41,503 bases of DNA. It comes from Streptomyces sp. NK15101 (GTDB lineage: Bacteria > Actinomycetota > Actinomycetes > Streptomycetales > Streptomycetaceae). The stretch is taken from assembly GCF_020400725.1 (NCBI RefSeq), contig NZ_JAINVG010000069.1, positions 1 through 41,503 on the forward strand, read 5' to 3'. Made by a program: the position numbers and the translations under genes. The notes below the pieces were generated by a model. The model was not told the DNA's origin, ran no database searches, and saw only the letters and a program-made list of their open reading frames with translations. This document shows, in pieces, positions 1-7,497 of this stretch; within the stretch, counting starts at the first letter, position 1, and every line of letters begins with the position of its first letter.

Positions 1-561
1 ACCTACCGTGCCGACGCGACGGCCGTGCGCGCCCACTACACCGAGGTGGCAGGCGTCGGGATCCCGGTCGTCGCGTACAACAACCCCTTCGACACCAAGG
101 TCGACCTCACCCCCGACCTGCTCGCACGGCTGCACGGCGACGGCAGCATCGTCGCGGTGAAGGAGTTCAGCGGCGACGTCCGCCGGGCGTACGAGATCGC
201 CGAACTCGCCCCCGAGCTCGACCTGTTGATCGGGGCCGACGACGTCCTCCTGGAGCTGGCCGTGGCCGGCGCCGTCGGCTGGATCGCCGGCTACCCGAAC
301 GCCTTCCCCACGAGCTGCACCGCGCTGTACCGCGCCGCCGTCGCGGGCGACCTGACCACCGCCCTGCCGCTCTACAAGTCCCTGCACTCCTTGCTGCGCT
401 GGGACTCCAAGACGGAGTTCGTCCAGTCCATCAAGCTCTCCATGGACATCGCCGGCCGCACCGGCGGCCCCACCCGCCCGCCGCGCCACCCGCTCACCGG
501 AGCGACCGAGGCCGCGGTGCGGACCGCCACGGAGAAGGCCGTCGCGGACGGCCACCGCTGA
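1..561 (+). CDS. DapA-family lyase/deaminase, 3' part (start outside window)
   Basis: The reading frame is open from the first base, so the N-terminal half of a roughly 300-residue protein is missing. The visible part is the C-terminal half of a class I aldolase-type (beta/alpha)8 barrel of the dihydrodipicolinate synthase/N-acetylneuraminate lyase family. The segment VAVKEFSGD carries the family's Schiff-base lysine (codon 160-162), followed by the GADD and GWI(A)GYPN segments expected of the barrel. The aldehyde dehydrogenase downstream suggests a two-step route such as hydroxyproline or glucarate breakdown. In those routes a DapA-like enzyme makes alpha-ketoglutarate semialdehyde and the dehydrogenase oxidises it. 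The family is well supported; the substrate is inferred only from the neighbour. It ends at TGA 559-561 and is followed by a hairpin. Confidence 0.85.
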   Translation, partial: TYRADATAVRAHYTEVAGVGIPVVAYNNPFDTKVDLTPDLLARLHGDGSIVAVKEFSGDVRRAYEIAELAPELDLLIGADDVLLELAVAGAVGWIAGYPNAFPTSCTALYRAAVAGDLTTALPLYKSLHSLLRWDSKTEFVQSIKLSMDIAGRTGGPTRPPRHPLTGATEAAVRTATEKAVADGHR

Positions 562-584
562 GCCGCACGCCGTCCTGACGCCCC

Positions 585-609
585 ACCGCCGGCGGCTGTC
601 GCCGGCGGT
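585..609 (+). terminator. Hairpin after the DapA-like gene
   Basis: A perfect 10-bp stem (ACCGCCGGCG pairs with CGCCGGCGGT) with a 5-nt loop lies 23 bp after the stop codon. No U-tract follows, which is common for actinomycete terminators. It would separate the lyase transcript from the repeat array and the dehydrogenase gene. Confidence 0.5.
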
Positions 610-647
610 CGCGCGCCACCGACACCGCGGGGGGCTTCCCCCGACCC

Positions 648-949
648 GGCCGATCCGCGATCCGGGCGGTCTCCGATCGGGGCGATCCGTGATCCGCGTG
701 GCCCCTGACCCGGGCAGTCCCCGATCGGGACGATCCCTGATCCGGGCAACCTTCGATCCGGGCGATCCCTGATCTGGACGATCCCTGATCAGGGCGGCTC
801 CTGATCAGGGCGATCTTCGAGCCGGGCGGCCCCTGATCCGGGTGATCTTCGAGCCGGGCGGTCCCGTCCCCGGGTGGCCCCTTCCCGGACGACCCTTTCC
901 CCAGACGCTCCCTTCCCAGACGCTCCCTTCCCAGGCGACCCCTTCCCCG
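648..949. repeat. Degenerate tandem array, about 16-bp unit, roughly 19 copies
   Basis: This fills most of the 400-bp gap between the lyase and dehydrogenase genes. Successive units of 15-17 bp resemble GGCGATCCCTGATCCG. Early units contain GATC repeatedly; the last five or six drift to a GACGCTCCCTTCCCA form. No reading frame here looks like a gene: the frames through it on both strands encode only low-complexity Arg/Ser/Gly/Pro strings. The array ends at the ribosome binding site of the aldehyde dehydrogenase. Confidence 0.75.
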
Positions 950-962
950 GAGGCCTCCTCCC

Positions 963-2348
963 GTGACCGACGCACTTCCCCTCCTCATCTCGCGCAACCC
1001 GGCCGACCCGACCGACGTGCTCCTGCGGATCCCCGCGCCGGGCGCCTTCGCGGCCGTCGACACCGTCGAACGGGCCCGAGCCGCGCAGCCCGGCTGGCTG
1101 CTGGCCGGAGCCGCCGCACGCTCGGCCGCCCTGGGCGCGGTCGCCGCCGGCGTCGAGGCCGCGGCCGACGAGCTGGCCGAGCTCGCCGTGCGCGAGGTGG
1201 GCAAGCCGCTCTCCGAGGCCAGGGCCGAGGTGGCCCGTGCGGCCGCGATCTGGCGCTACTACGCCCAGGCCCCCTTCGAGCCGACCGGCTCCGTCCACGA
1301 GACCCCGGCAGGCGCCGGCCTGCTTCTGACCAGGCGCCGGCCGCACGGCGTGGCAGCGCTCATCACGCCCTGGAACTTCCCCTTCGCCATCCCGACCTGG
1401 AAGGCGGCCCCGGCGCTCGCGACGGGGAACACGGTCGTCCTCAAGCCCGCGCCCGAGGCCACCGCCTGTGCCCGGCGCCTCGGCGAGATCGTGCGACAGG
1501 CCGTACCCGAAGGGGTGTTCACCGTCCTTCCCGGCGGCGCGACCGAAGGCGAAGCGCTCGTCTCGGTCGCCGACGTCGTCTCCTTCACCGGCTCCACCCC
1601 CGTGGGCCAGGCCGTGGCCAGGGCCGCGGCCTCCCGGGGCATCCCGGCGCAGGCCGAGATGGGCGGCCTGAACGCGGCCATCGTGCTGCCCGACGCGGAC
1701 ATCGAGCAGGCCGCGGGCCACATCGCGGCCTCCATCGCGGGGTACGCGGGCCAGAAGTGCACGGCCACCAGCCGCGTCGTCGCGGTCGGCGCCGCCCTCG
1801 CCCCGCTGCGGGAAGCACTCTCCGAAGCGCTGAGGGCCGTCCGGGTGGGTGACCCCGCCGACCCGGCCACCGTGTGCGGGCCGCTCATCCACGAGGGCGC
1901 CCGCGACCGGGTCCTCGACGCCTGCCGGGGGCTCGCCACCCTCGCCGGCGGCACCGCCCCCGACGGGCACGGCTGGTACGCGGCCCCGACCCTGGTCGAG
2001 AAGGTGTCCCCCGGGCACCGGCTGCTGCGCGAGGAGGTCTTCGGCCCGATCGCCTCCCTGGTCCCCGCCGACGACGTCGCCCACGCGATCCGGATCACCA
2101 ACTCCGTCCCGTACGGTCTGGTGACCTCGGTCCACACGGCCGACCTGAACACCGCCCTGAACGGCCTCGACCTGCTCGACACCGGGATGATCCGGGTCAA
2201 CGCCCCCTCCACCGGCGTCGACTTCCACCTGCCCTTCGGCGGCTCGAAGGCCTCCAGCCACGGGCCGCGCGAGCAGGGCAAGGCCGCCCTCGACTTCTAC
2301 ACGTCGGGCCGGACGTACACCCTGGCCCCGGCGGGCCCGGCGGCCTGA
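963..2348 (+). CDS. NAD(P)-dependent aldehyde dehydrogenase
   Basis: A 461-residue enzyme of the aldehyde dehydrogenase superfamily that oxidises an aldehyde to its acid in the cytoplasm. Visible motifs are the PWNFPF cofactor segment, the FTGSTPVG glycine motif, the general-base glutamate E232 in AEMGGLN, the catalytic thiol C266 in GQKCTATSR, and EEVFGPI. The GTG start at 963 is preceded by GGAGG at 949-953 with nine bases between. Length is slightly short of the usual 470-500, mostly at the N-terminus. Next to a DapA-like lyase it is best read as an alpha-ketoglutarate semialdehyde dehydrogenase; that substrate is an inference. It converges on the serine hydrolase gene with only 7 bp between the stops. 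Confidence 0.92.
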   Translation: MTDALPLLISRNPADPTDVLLRIPAPGAFAAVDTVERARAAQPGWLLAGAAARSAALGAVAAGVEAAADELAELAVREVGKPLSEARAEVARAAAIWRYYAQAPFEPTGSVHETPAGAGLLLTRRRPHGVAALITPWNFPFAIPTWKAAPALATGNTVVLKPAPEATACARRLGEIVRQAVPEGVFTVLPGGATEGEALVSVADVVSFTGSTPVGQAVARAAASRGIPAQAEMGGLNAAIVLPDADIEQAAGHIAASIAGYAGQKCTATSRVVAVGAALAPLREALSEALRAVRVGDPADPATVCGPLIHEGARDRVLDACRGLATLAGGTAPDGHGWYAAPTLVEKVSPGHRLLREEVFGPIASLVPADDVAHAIRITNSVPYGLVTSVHTADLNTALNGLDLLDTGMIRVNAPSTGVDFHLPFGGSKASSHGPREQGKAALDFYTSGRTYTLAPAGPAA

Positions 2349-2355
2349 CCCCGTC

Positions 2356-3618
2356 CTACGGAACGATCTCCGAGGCCGTGGAGGCCCCACCGCACATCGC
2401 CCGCGCGTACAGCGTCCTCATGGCGCCGTCGATGGGGTGGGGCTGCGGCTTCCCCGAGGCGTCCGGCTTGTTCCACCTGATGAGGTTGACCGCCACGGAC
2501 ATCTGCCGCTTGCCGTCGGCGCGCGTCAGGGACATCGTCCCGGCTCCCCAGACGGTGCCGTCGTGGCCCCAGAAGGTGCCGCAGGGGGACTCGACCTTGT
2601 GCAGCCCGAGCCCGTACTGGATCAACGACCCGTCCAGGGCGCGGGTCGGGACCGTGCGCTGCATCTCGGCCAGCGACGCCCGGCTGACGATCCGGCCGTC
2701 GAGCAGCAGGGCGTAGAAACGGTTGAGGTCCTCCATGGTCGACACCAGGGCGGCGGCCGGCCCCACCCAGGACATGTCGTAGACGCTGTAGTCGCGCGGC
2801 GGGTCGATCAGACCGTAGAACGACTCGTACAGCCGCGAGTGCGGTCCCTTGACCCGCGTTCCCGTCGGGAACGCGGTGTGCCGGAGCCCCGCACGCTCGA
2901 TGACGTTCCGGGTGATGTACTCCTCGGCCGGCACACCGGTCACGTGCTCCAGGAGTTCGCCGAGGATGAGCCAGTTGGTGTTGGAGTACACGCCCGTGGG
3001 CCCACCGGGCTCGCCGACGGGAGGCGCCGAGAGGCCCATCTTGATCAGCTCGGCCGGACGGAACGTGCGGAACCGGTTGTCGTCCAGGCTCCGGGTCGAG
3101 ACGTCGAGCCGGGAGGGGAACCCGCGCAGCGAAGGGAAGGCGTACGTGAGGTAGTCGGCGATGCCGCTCGTGTTGTCGAGCAGCATCCGCACGGTGATCT
3201 TCCTGCCCCGCTCGCCCGGCACGAGCTGCGGCAGGTAGTCCGCGATCGGCGCGTCGAGCCGGATCCGGCCCCGCTCGACCTGCTGCATCACGGCCGCGGC
3301 GGTGAAGGTCTTCGTGACGCTGCCGACGCGGTGTCGCATGCCGGCCCCGACCGGGCGGCCGGTCGTGACGTCGGCGACCCCGGACGCGCCGCGCCAGGCC
3401 CGGTCACGGTCCCGCACCTCGGCGAACACGCCCGGCACGCCCGCCCGGTGGACGCCGTCCAGGGCGGACTGCAGTTCCACGGGATCGAAGCCCGTGGACG
3501 CACTCGCGCTCCCGGCGGGGACGGACCGCCCGCCCCCGGGCGCGGGAGCCGCCGCGACCACGCCCGCGCAGACGGCCAGCGCGGCCACGCTTCCGCTCAA
3601 CACCGTTCGGATCTTCAC
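2356..3618 (-). CDS. Secreted serine hydrolase, DD-peptidase/class C beta-lactamase fold
   Basis: A 420-residue protein beginning with an export signal (MKIRTVLSGS, then a hydrophobic Ala/Val stretch). The catalytic domain shows the nucleophile motif S100-V-T-K103, the second motif YSN in GVYSNTN, and HDG in GTFWGHDGTVWG as the third motif. This is the pattern of D-alanyl-D-alanine carboxypeptidases and EstB-like esterases, acting outside the membrane on peptidoglycan peptides or small esters. The GTG start at 3618 is chosen because the signal peptide follows at once and GAGAGGA lies 8 bases upstream. The frame stays open further upstream but overlaps the next gene. The next same-strand gene ends 46 bp upstream, so the two are probably co-transcribed. 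Confidence 0.88.
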   Translation of the reverse strand: MKIRTVLSGSVAALAVCAGVVAAAPAPGGGRSVPAGSASASTGFDPVELQSALDGVHRAGVPGVFAEVRDRDRAWRGASGVADVTTGRPVGAGMRHRVGSVTKTFTAAAVMQQVERGRIRLDAPIADYLPQLVPGERGRKITVRMLLDNTSGIADYLTYAFPSLRGFPSRLDVSTRSLDDNRFRTFRPAELIKMGLSAPPVGEPGGPTGVYSNTNWLILGELLEHVTGVPAEEYITRNVIERAGLRHTAFPTGTRVKGPHSRLYESFYGLIDPPRDYSVYDMSWVGPAAALVSTMEDLNRFYALLLDGRIVSRASLAEMQRTVPTRALDGSLIQYGLGLHKVESPCGTFWGHDGTVWGAGTMSLTRADGKRQMSVAVNLIRWNKPDASGKPQPHPIDGAMRTLYARAMCGGASTASEIVP

Positions 3619-3664
3619 GACATCGGTCCTCTCAGGTTCGTTCGGGAAAGGGGGAGCCGGGGGG

Positions 3665-4561
3665 TCAGCCGGCGAGGGCGCGGCGCAGGACGGCGCCGAG
3701 TTCGGCGTTCTGCCGCTGCGAGACCTCGGCGGAGAGGATCGCCTGGGACCCGTGGAACGTGCCGGGCCACTGGTGGAGTTCGACGGACACACCCGCCCGG
3801 AGCAGACGGACGGCGTAGTCGATGTCCTCGTCGCGGTTCGGACAGAACTCGGCGGAGGCCACGTAGGCCGGCGGAAGGCCGGACAGATCGGTGGCCCGCG
3901 AGGGAGCGGCGTACGGCGTGGCGGGCCGGGAGCCCAGGTAGTGGCCCCACGCGGCGATCGCCTTGCCCCGGTGGAACCAGGGCGTGTCCGTGAAGTTCCG
4001 GGCCGACCAGGTCTCCAGGCGGTCGTCGAGCCCCGCCTGGTTGAGCAGCTGGAAGCGGATCGGCGGCCCCTGCTCGTCACGCGCCCGCAGTGCCACCGCG
4101 GCCGCGAGCCCGCCGCCGGCGCTGTGGCCTCCGACCGCGATCCGCGCCGGGTCGACGCCGAGTTCGGCCGCGTGCTCGGCCGTCCAGTTCAGGACGGCGT
4201 AGGCATCGTCCAGGGCGGCGGGGAACGGGTGCTCGGGAGCCAGCCGGTAGCCGACCGAGACCACCACCGCGCCGGAGCTCTCCGCGATGCGGGTGGCCCA
4301 CGGATGCTCGGTGTCCACGTCCCCCATGACGAACCCGCCGCCGTGCAGCCAGACCACGGCCCCCTGCGCCCCGCGCGGCCGGTAGATCCGCACCACCACG
4401 TCCGGGTCGGCCGGCACGACCCGGTCCTCGACCTCCATCTCCGAGGTGTCCGGCGCCGGCACGGCGGCCGCCAGACCGGCGAAGTACGCGCGGGCGGCGA
4501 CCGGGTCGGACAGGTCGGTCTGCGGGAAGAACGGTACGAACGCTTCGAGTTCGGGATCCAT
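3665..4561 (-). CDS. Alpha/beta hydrolase, HSL (hormone-sensitive lipase-like) family
   Basis: A 298-residue cytoplasmic esterase or lipase. It has the HGGG oxyanion-hole motif (H73 in WLHGGGFVMG), the nucleophile elbow GHSAGG with S147, a probable acid in the NRDEDIDYA segment and the catalytic His in PGTFHGSQ. This is the bacterial HSL (family IV) layout, which hydrolyses short acyl esters. The ATG at 4561 has GGAGG nine bases upstream; an earlier in-frame ATG at 4570 would leave no spacing to that site. It diverges from a PucR-type regulator 118 bp away, which makes that regulator a candidate controller. The natural substrate cannot be read from sequence. Confidence 0.88.
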   Translation of the reverse strand: MDPELEAFVPFFPQTDLSDPVAARAYFAGLAAAVPAPDTSEMEVEDRVVPADPDVVVRIYRPRGAQGAVVWLHGGGFVMGDVDTEHPWATRIAESSGAVVVSVGYRLAPEHPFPAALDDAYAVLNWTAEHAAELGVDPARIAVGGHSAGGGLAAAVALRARDEQGPPIRFQLLNQAGLDDRLETWSARNFTDTPWFHRGKAIAAWGHYLGSRPATPYAAPSRATDLSGLPPAYVASAEFCPNRDEDIDYAVRLLRAGVSVELHQWPGTFHGSQAILSAEVSQRQNAELGAVLRRALAG

Positions 4562-4659
4562 GACGACCATCCTCCGGGCCGGCCCCCGGGGGATCACCCG
4601 CCATCCGTCGCGCTTCCCGCCCCGATCGCGCACCGAACGGCGCGCGCCCTCCCTCCGGT

Positions 4660-4681
4660 CCTTCTGCCATCCTTCTGCCAT
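4660..4681. repeat. Two tandem 11-bp copies spanning the regulator start codon
   Basis: CCTTCTGCCAT occurs at 4660-4670 and again at 4671-4681, with the ATG of the PucR-type gene at 4680-4682. Copy-number change here would move or remove the start context. Confidence 0.7.
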
Positions 4682-5708
4682 GGAGGCACTGGCCGTACGG
4701 CTGTCGGGACTCGATCCGTACGTCGACGGCGCGATGCGCATCGTCGCGTTCTACGACACCCTGATGCGCCGCCGGGTCGACCTCCCCGCCCTCGCCCGCG
4801 CCTCGGCGGGCCTGGCCGAGTGCGTCGCCGGGATACGACTCCACGGCACCGGCCGCTCCACCCGCGTCTCGCCCCACGGCACCCGGGAGTCCACCCCGCC
4901 GGCGCCCGCGTCCACCGAGGCGCCGATCGTCCTCGACGAGGAGGAGATCGGCACGGTCTGGCTGGAGCGCCCCGGCCCGCCCAACCCGCTCGACGAGGTG
5001 CTCCTCGACCGCTTCGCCCTCGCCGCCGCGGCCGCGGCCGAACGCTACGGGCCGGCCCGCACCACCATGGCCGACCCCGCCCTCGTCGAACTGGCCGTCA
5101 GCTCCGACAGCGACGACGCCGCCCGCGCCCGGGCGCTGCGCCTCCTGGGCTTCGCCCCCGGCCTCCCCGTCCACGTCGTCGCCGTCCGCACGAGCCTCCC
5201 GCTCGACCGCGTCGGCGCCCTGGTCTGCCCGGCCCGTCCCGTGAAGGCGGCCCCGCTCGCCGACGTGGGCGTCATCCTCGCCGCCGGCCTGGACCGCACG
5301 GGCTTCCCCGCAGGGGTACGGGCGGGCATCGGCGGCACCGAGAGCCCCGACCGCTCCTGGCGCCGGGCCCGCACGGCCCTCCGCTTCACCACCCCGCGCG
5401 AACCCGTCGTCGGGTACGCAGACCTGGGCGCCCTGGCCCTCCTGGCGGACATCCCCGAGGACGCCGTACGGGACAACCCCGACGTGACCGCGATCGACCG
5501 CCTGTCCCCGGAGGACCTGGAGACCCTGGAGACCTACTGCGCCACCGCCTCCGTACGCCGCGCGGCCGACCTCCTCCACCTCCACCACAGCAGCATCGCC
5601 CGCCGCCTCGACCACATCGGCAAGACCCTCGCCCTGGACCTCACCGCCCCCACCGGCCTGACCCGCGCCCGGCTCGCGCTCACGACACGGCGACTGCTCG
5701 ACGGCTGA
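4680..5708 (+). CDS. PucR/CdaR-type transcriptional regulator
   Basis: A 342-residue protein with a recognisable C-terminal PucR-type helix-turn-helix. ETYCATASVRRAADLLHLHH followed by SSIARRLDHIGKTLALDL is typical of this family, in which the DNA-binding domain sits at the C-terminus behind a variable sensor region. The N-terminal 250 residues show no known ligand domain that can be named. It is divergent from the HSL esterase gene and probably regulates it or itself. The ATG at 4680 has no convincing Shine-Dalgarno sequence; it lies in the second copy of an 11-bp tandem repeat (CCTTCTGCCAT, 4660-4681). Translation may therefore be leaderless or begin elsewhere. Confidence 0.75.
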   Translation: MEALAVRLSGLDPYVDGAMRIVAFYDTLMRRRVDLPALARASAGLAECVAGIRLHGTGRSTRVSPHGTRESTPPAPASTEAPIVLDEEEIGTVWLERPGPPNPLDEVLLDRFALAAAAAAERYGPARTTMADPALVELAVSSDSDDAARARALRLLGFAPGLPVHVVAVRTSLPLDRVGALVCPARPVKAAPLADVGVILAAGLDRTGFPAGVRAGIGGTESPDRSWRRARTALRFTTPREPVVGYADLGALALLADIPEDAVRDNPDVTAIDRLSPEDLETLETYCATASVRRAADLLHLHHSSIARRLDHIGKTLALDLTAPTGLTRARLALTTRRLLDG

Positions 5709-5797
5709 GCGAGCACGGCGCGATCGAGTCCATTGACGCCCCCCGGCGGGACTGCGAGGCTTCCTGCGATCATCAACCGACCGCGCCCGGGGGAGAG

Positions 5798-6505
5798 ATG
5801 CCCGATTTCAGAGCCGTGCTGTTCGACTGGGTCGGAACGCTCGTCGTCCCCAAGTGGGGCCCGGTCTCCGGCGGACCGAAGGGGGCGCACTGGATCGAGC
5901 GCACCCTGCTCCGGCTCGGCCGCGAGGCCTCGGAGGCGGAGGTGCTGAGGCTCAGCGCGGCCCTGAGCGAGGCGAACCGGCTGCCGGACGTGGCACGGGG
6001 ATGGTCCGACGCGTCGGCCGACGCACACCGCGCCGGCTACACCCGATGGGTGCGGGCCGCGGGGATCGACCCGGTCCTCGCCGACGCGCTGTACGCGACC
6101 CTCTCCGACCCCTTCGGCAACCCGTTCGCGACGGACGTCGCCCCCACGCTGGCGGCGCTGAAGGCCGCAGGCCTGAAGGTGGCCGTCGTCAGCGACATCC
6201 ACTTCGACATCCGGCCCGCGTTCGTGAAGGCAGGACTGGACGCCCACGTCGACTGCTACGCCCTGTCCTTCGAGCACGGTCTGTGCAAGCCCGACCCGGC
6301 CTTCTTCGGCGTGGCCCTGGACCGGCTCGGGGTGCGCCCCGACGAGACCCTGATGGTCGGAGACCGCTCCGGCCCGGACGGCGGAGCCGTCGAAGCCGGA
6401 CTCGCGACCCTCCTCCTGCCGCCCCTGACCGGGACGGCCGAGGAACGGCTGCACCTGGTGCTCGGGGCCTGCGGACTCGCCGTCGCCGGCGCGAGCGCCC
6501 GATGA
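5798..6505 (+). CDS. HAD-superfamily hydrolase lacking the usual general-acid Asp
   Basis: A 235-residue cytoplasmic HAD protein. Motif I is FDWVGTL with nucleophile D10; motif II is VVSDIH; motif III lysine is in CKPDPAFF; motif IV is MVGDRSGPDGG. In phosphatases motif I is DxDGT; here the second acidic residue is Val (D10-W-V12). That resembles phosphonoacetaldehyde hydrolase (DWAGT), which uses a substrate Schiff base instead, and it differs from ordinary phosphatases. A cap region lies between motifs I and II. The ATG at 5798 has a GGGGGAGAG site just upstream. It overlaps the next gene by four bases (ATGA), indicating translational coupling. No substrate can be assigned. Confidence 0.85.
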   Translation: MPDFRAVLFDWVGTLVVPKWGPVSGGPKGAHWIERTLLRLGREASEAEVLRLSAALSEANRLPDVARGWSDASADAHRAGYTRWVRAAGIDPVLADALYATLSDPFGNPFATDVAPTLAALKAAGLKVAVVSDIHFDIRPAFVKAGLDAHVDCYALSFEHGLCKPDPAFFGVALDRLGVRPDETLMVGDRSGPDGGAVEAGLATLLLPPLTGTAEERLHLVLGACGLAVAGASAR

Positions 6506-7221
6506 CCTACGAGGAGTTCGTCGAGGCCGCCTCCGCCGACCCGGCCGTCGTCGGTCTCGTCCTCAAGGGTTCCCGGGCACACGAGGGCATGACCACCGAG
6601 CACTCCGACCACGACCTGTACGTCGTCCTGGCGGAAGGCGTACCGACGGAGCTGACGAGGTTCGAGGGGCACCGCACCCGCGACCTCGACCTCGTCCTCC
6701 TCACCCTCGACCGGTTCCGGTCCGCGGGTATGCCGGGCTTCGAGCGCTACGCCCTCGCCCGCGCGCGGGTGGTGCTCGACCGGCTCGACGGGGACATCGC
6801 GCGGATCCTGGCGGCCAAGGCACGCCTGACCGCCGACGAAGCCTCCCGCGCGGCCGCCCGGTGGCTCGACGCCTACGCCAACTCCCTCTACCGCTCCCTC
6901 AAGAACGACAGGGACGGCCACGGTCTCGCGGCCCGACTCGACGCCACCGACAGCATCGGCCACCTGCTCGAACTCCTCTTCGCGCTCGACCGCCGTCCCC
7001 GTCCCTACAACAAGTACCTGGAGTGGGAGCTCGGCCGGTACCCTCTGCCCGGCTGGGACACCGGCGCGCTGCTCGACGCCCTGGAGCGCATCTCGGCGTC
7101 GGGTGACGTCTCCGCCCAGCGCCGGCTCTTCGCCCGGGTCGAGGCGGAGGTGCGGCCCCGCGGACTCGGCGCGGTGCTCGACGCGTGGGGCGATGACGTG
7201 AAGCTGATGCGAGGGCGGTAG
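6502..7221 (+). CDS. Nucleotidyltransferase-like protein
   Basis: A 239-residue protein with a minimal nucleotidyltransferase fold at its N-terminus. GLVLKGSRAHEG is followed by SDHDLYVVL, matching the GS...DxD pattern that binds nucleotide and metal, and LDLVLL may give the third acidic residue. The remainder is helical and resembles the substrate-binding half of aminoglycoside-type or other small-molecule nucleotidyltransferases. Its ATG shares ATGA with the stop of the HAD gene, so the two are made together and may act in one small repair or modification step. The substrate is unknown. Confidence 0.78.
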   Translation: MTYEEFVEAASADPAVVGLVLKGSRAHEGMTTEHSDHDLYVVLAEGVPTELTRFEGHRTRDLDLVLLTLDRFRSAGMPGFERYALARARVVLDRLDGDIARILAAKARLTADEASRAAARWLDAYANSLYRSLKNDRDGHGLAARLDATDSIGHLLELLFALDRRPRPYNKYLEWELGRYPLPGWDTGALLDALERISASGDVSAQRRLFARVEAEVRPRGLGAVLDAWGDDVKLMRGR

Positions 7222-7497
7222 CCGTACGGCGCGCGGGCGGGGGCCGCACCCACCGGGTCCCTGCCGGGAAGCCCCATCGACTGAACCACCGTCAGGGGCA
7301 CCTCTGGAGGCCCGAGTTCATGTCAGGGGCGGGCATCAGGGGCCGGCTCGGGGGGAATCGGGGTCGGACCGGGGTGATCACTGATGGCCACCGAGCTGCG
7401 GGGACGGGAGAGTCGTCGGTGTCAGGGGGGACGCGTCGAGCCCCACAGCATCAGCAGACGCGTCGAGTCCCACAGCATCAGCAGAACGGAGCAGTCC
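7222..7497. other. Intergenic region with repeats, no gene seen
   Basis: These 276 bp separate the nucleotidyltransferase from the secreted hydrolase. The octamer TCAGGGGC recurs (near 7292, 7323 and 7336). The last part is the 27-bp tandem repeat at 7431-7484. No convincing promoter hexamers or coding frame were recognised. Confidence 0.5.
7431..7484. repeat. Two tandem 27-bp copies upstream of the secreted hydrolase
   Basis: Copy 1 spans 7431-7457 and copy 2 spans 7458-7484, starting ACGCGTCGAG and differing at one base. They end 13 bp before the GTG start of the hydrolase, directly against its ribosome binding site, so they form most of the 5' leader. Confidence 0.85.

Noticed and set aside
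640..960. CRISPR array
   Set aside because: Units are contiguous, degenerate and about 16 bp long, with no distinct spacers and no cas genes nearby.
3619..4080. N-terminal extension of the serine hydrolase beyond 3618
   Set aside because: It overlaps the HSL esterase in another frame, and the signal peptide and ribosome binding site at 3618 define the start.
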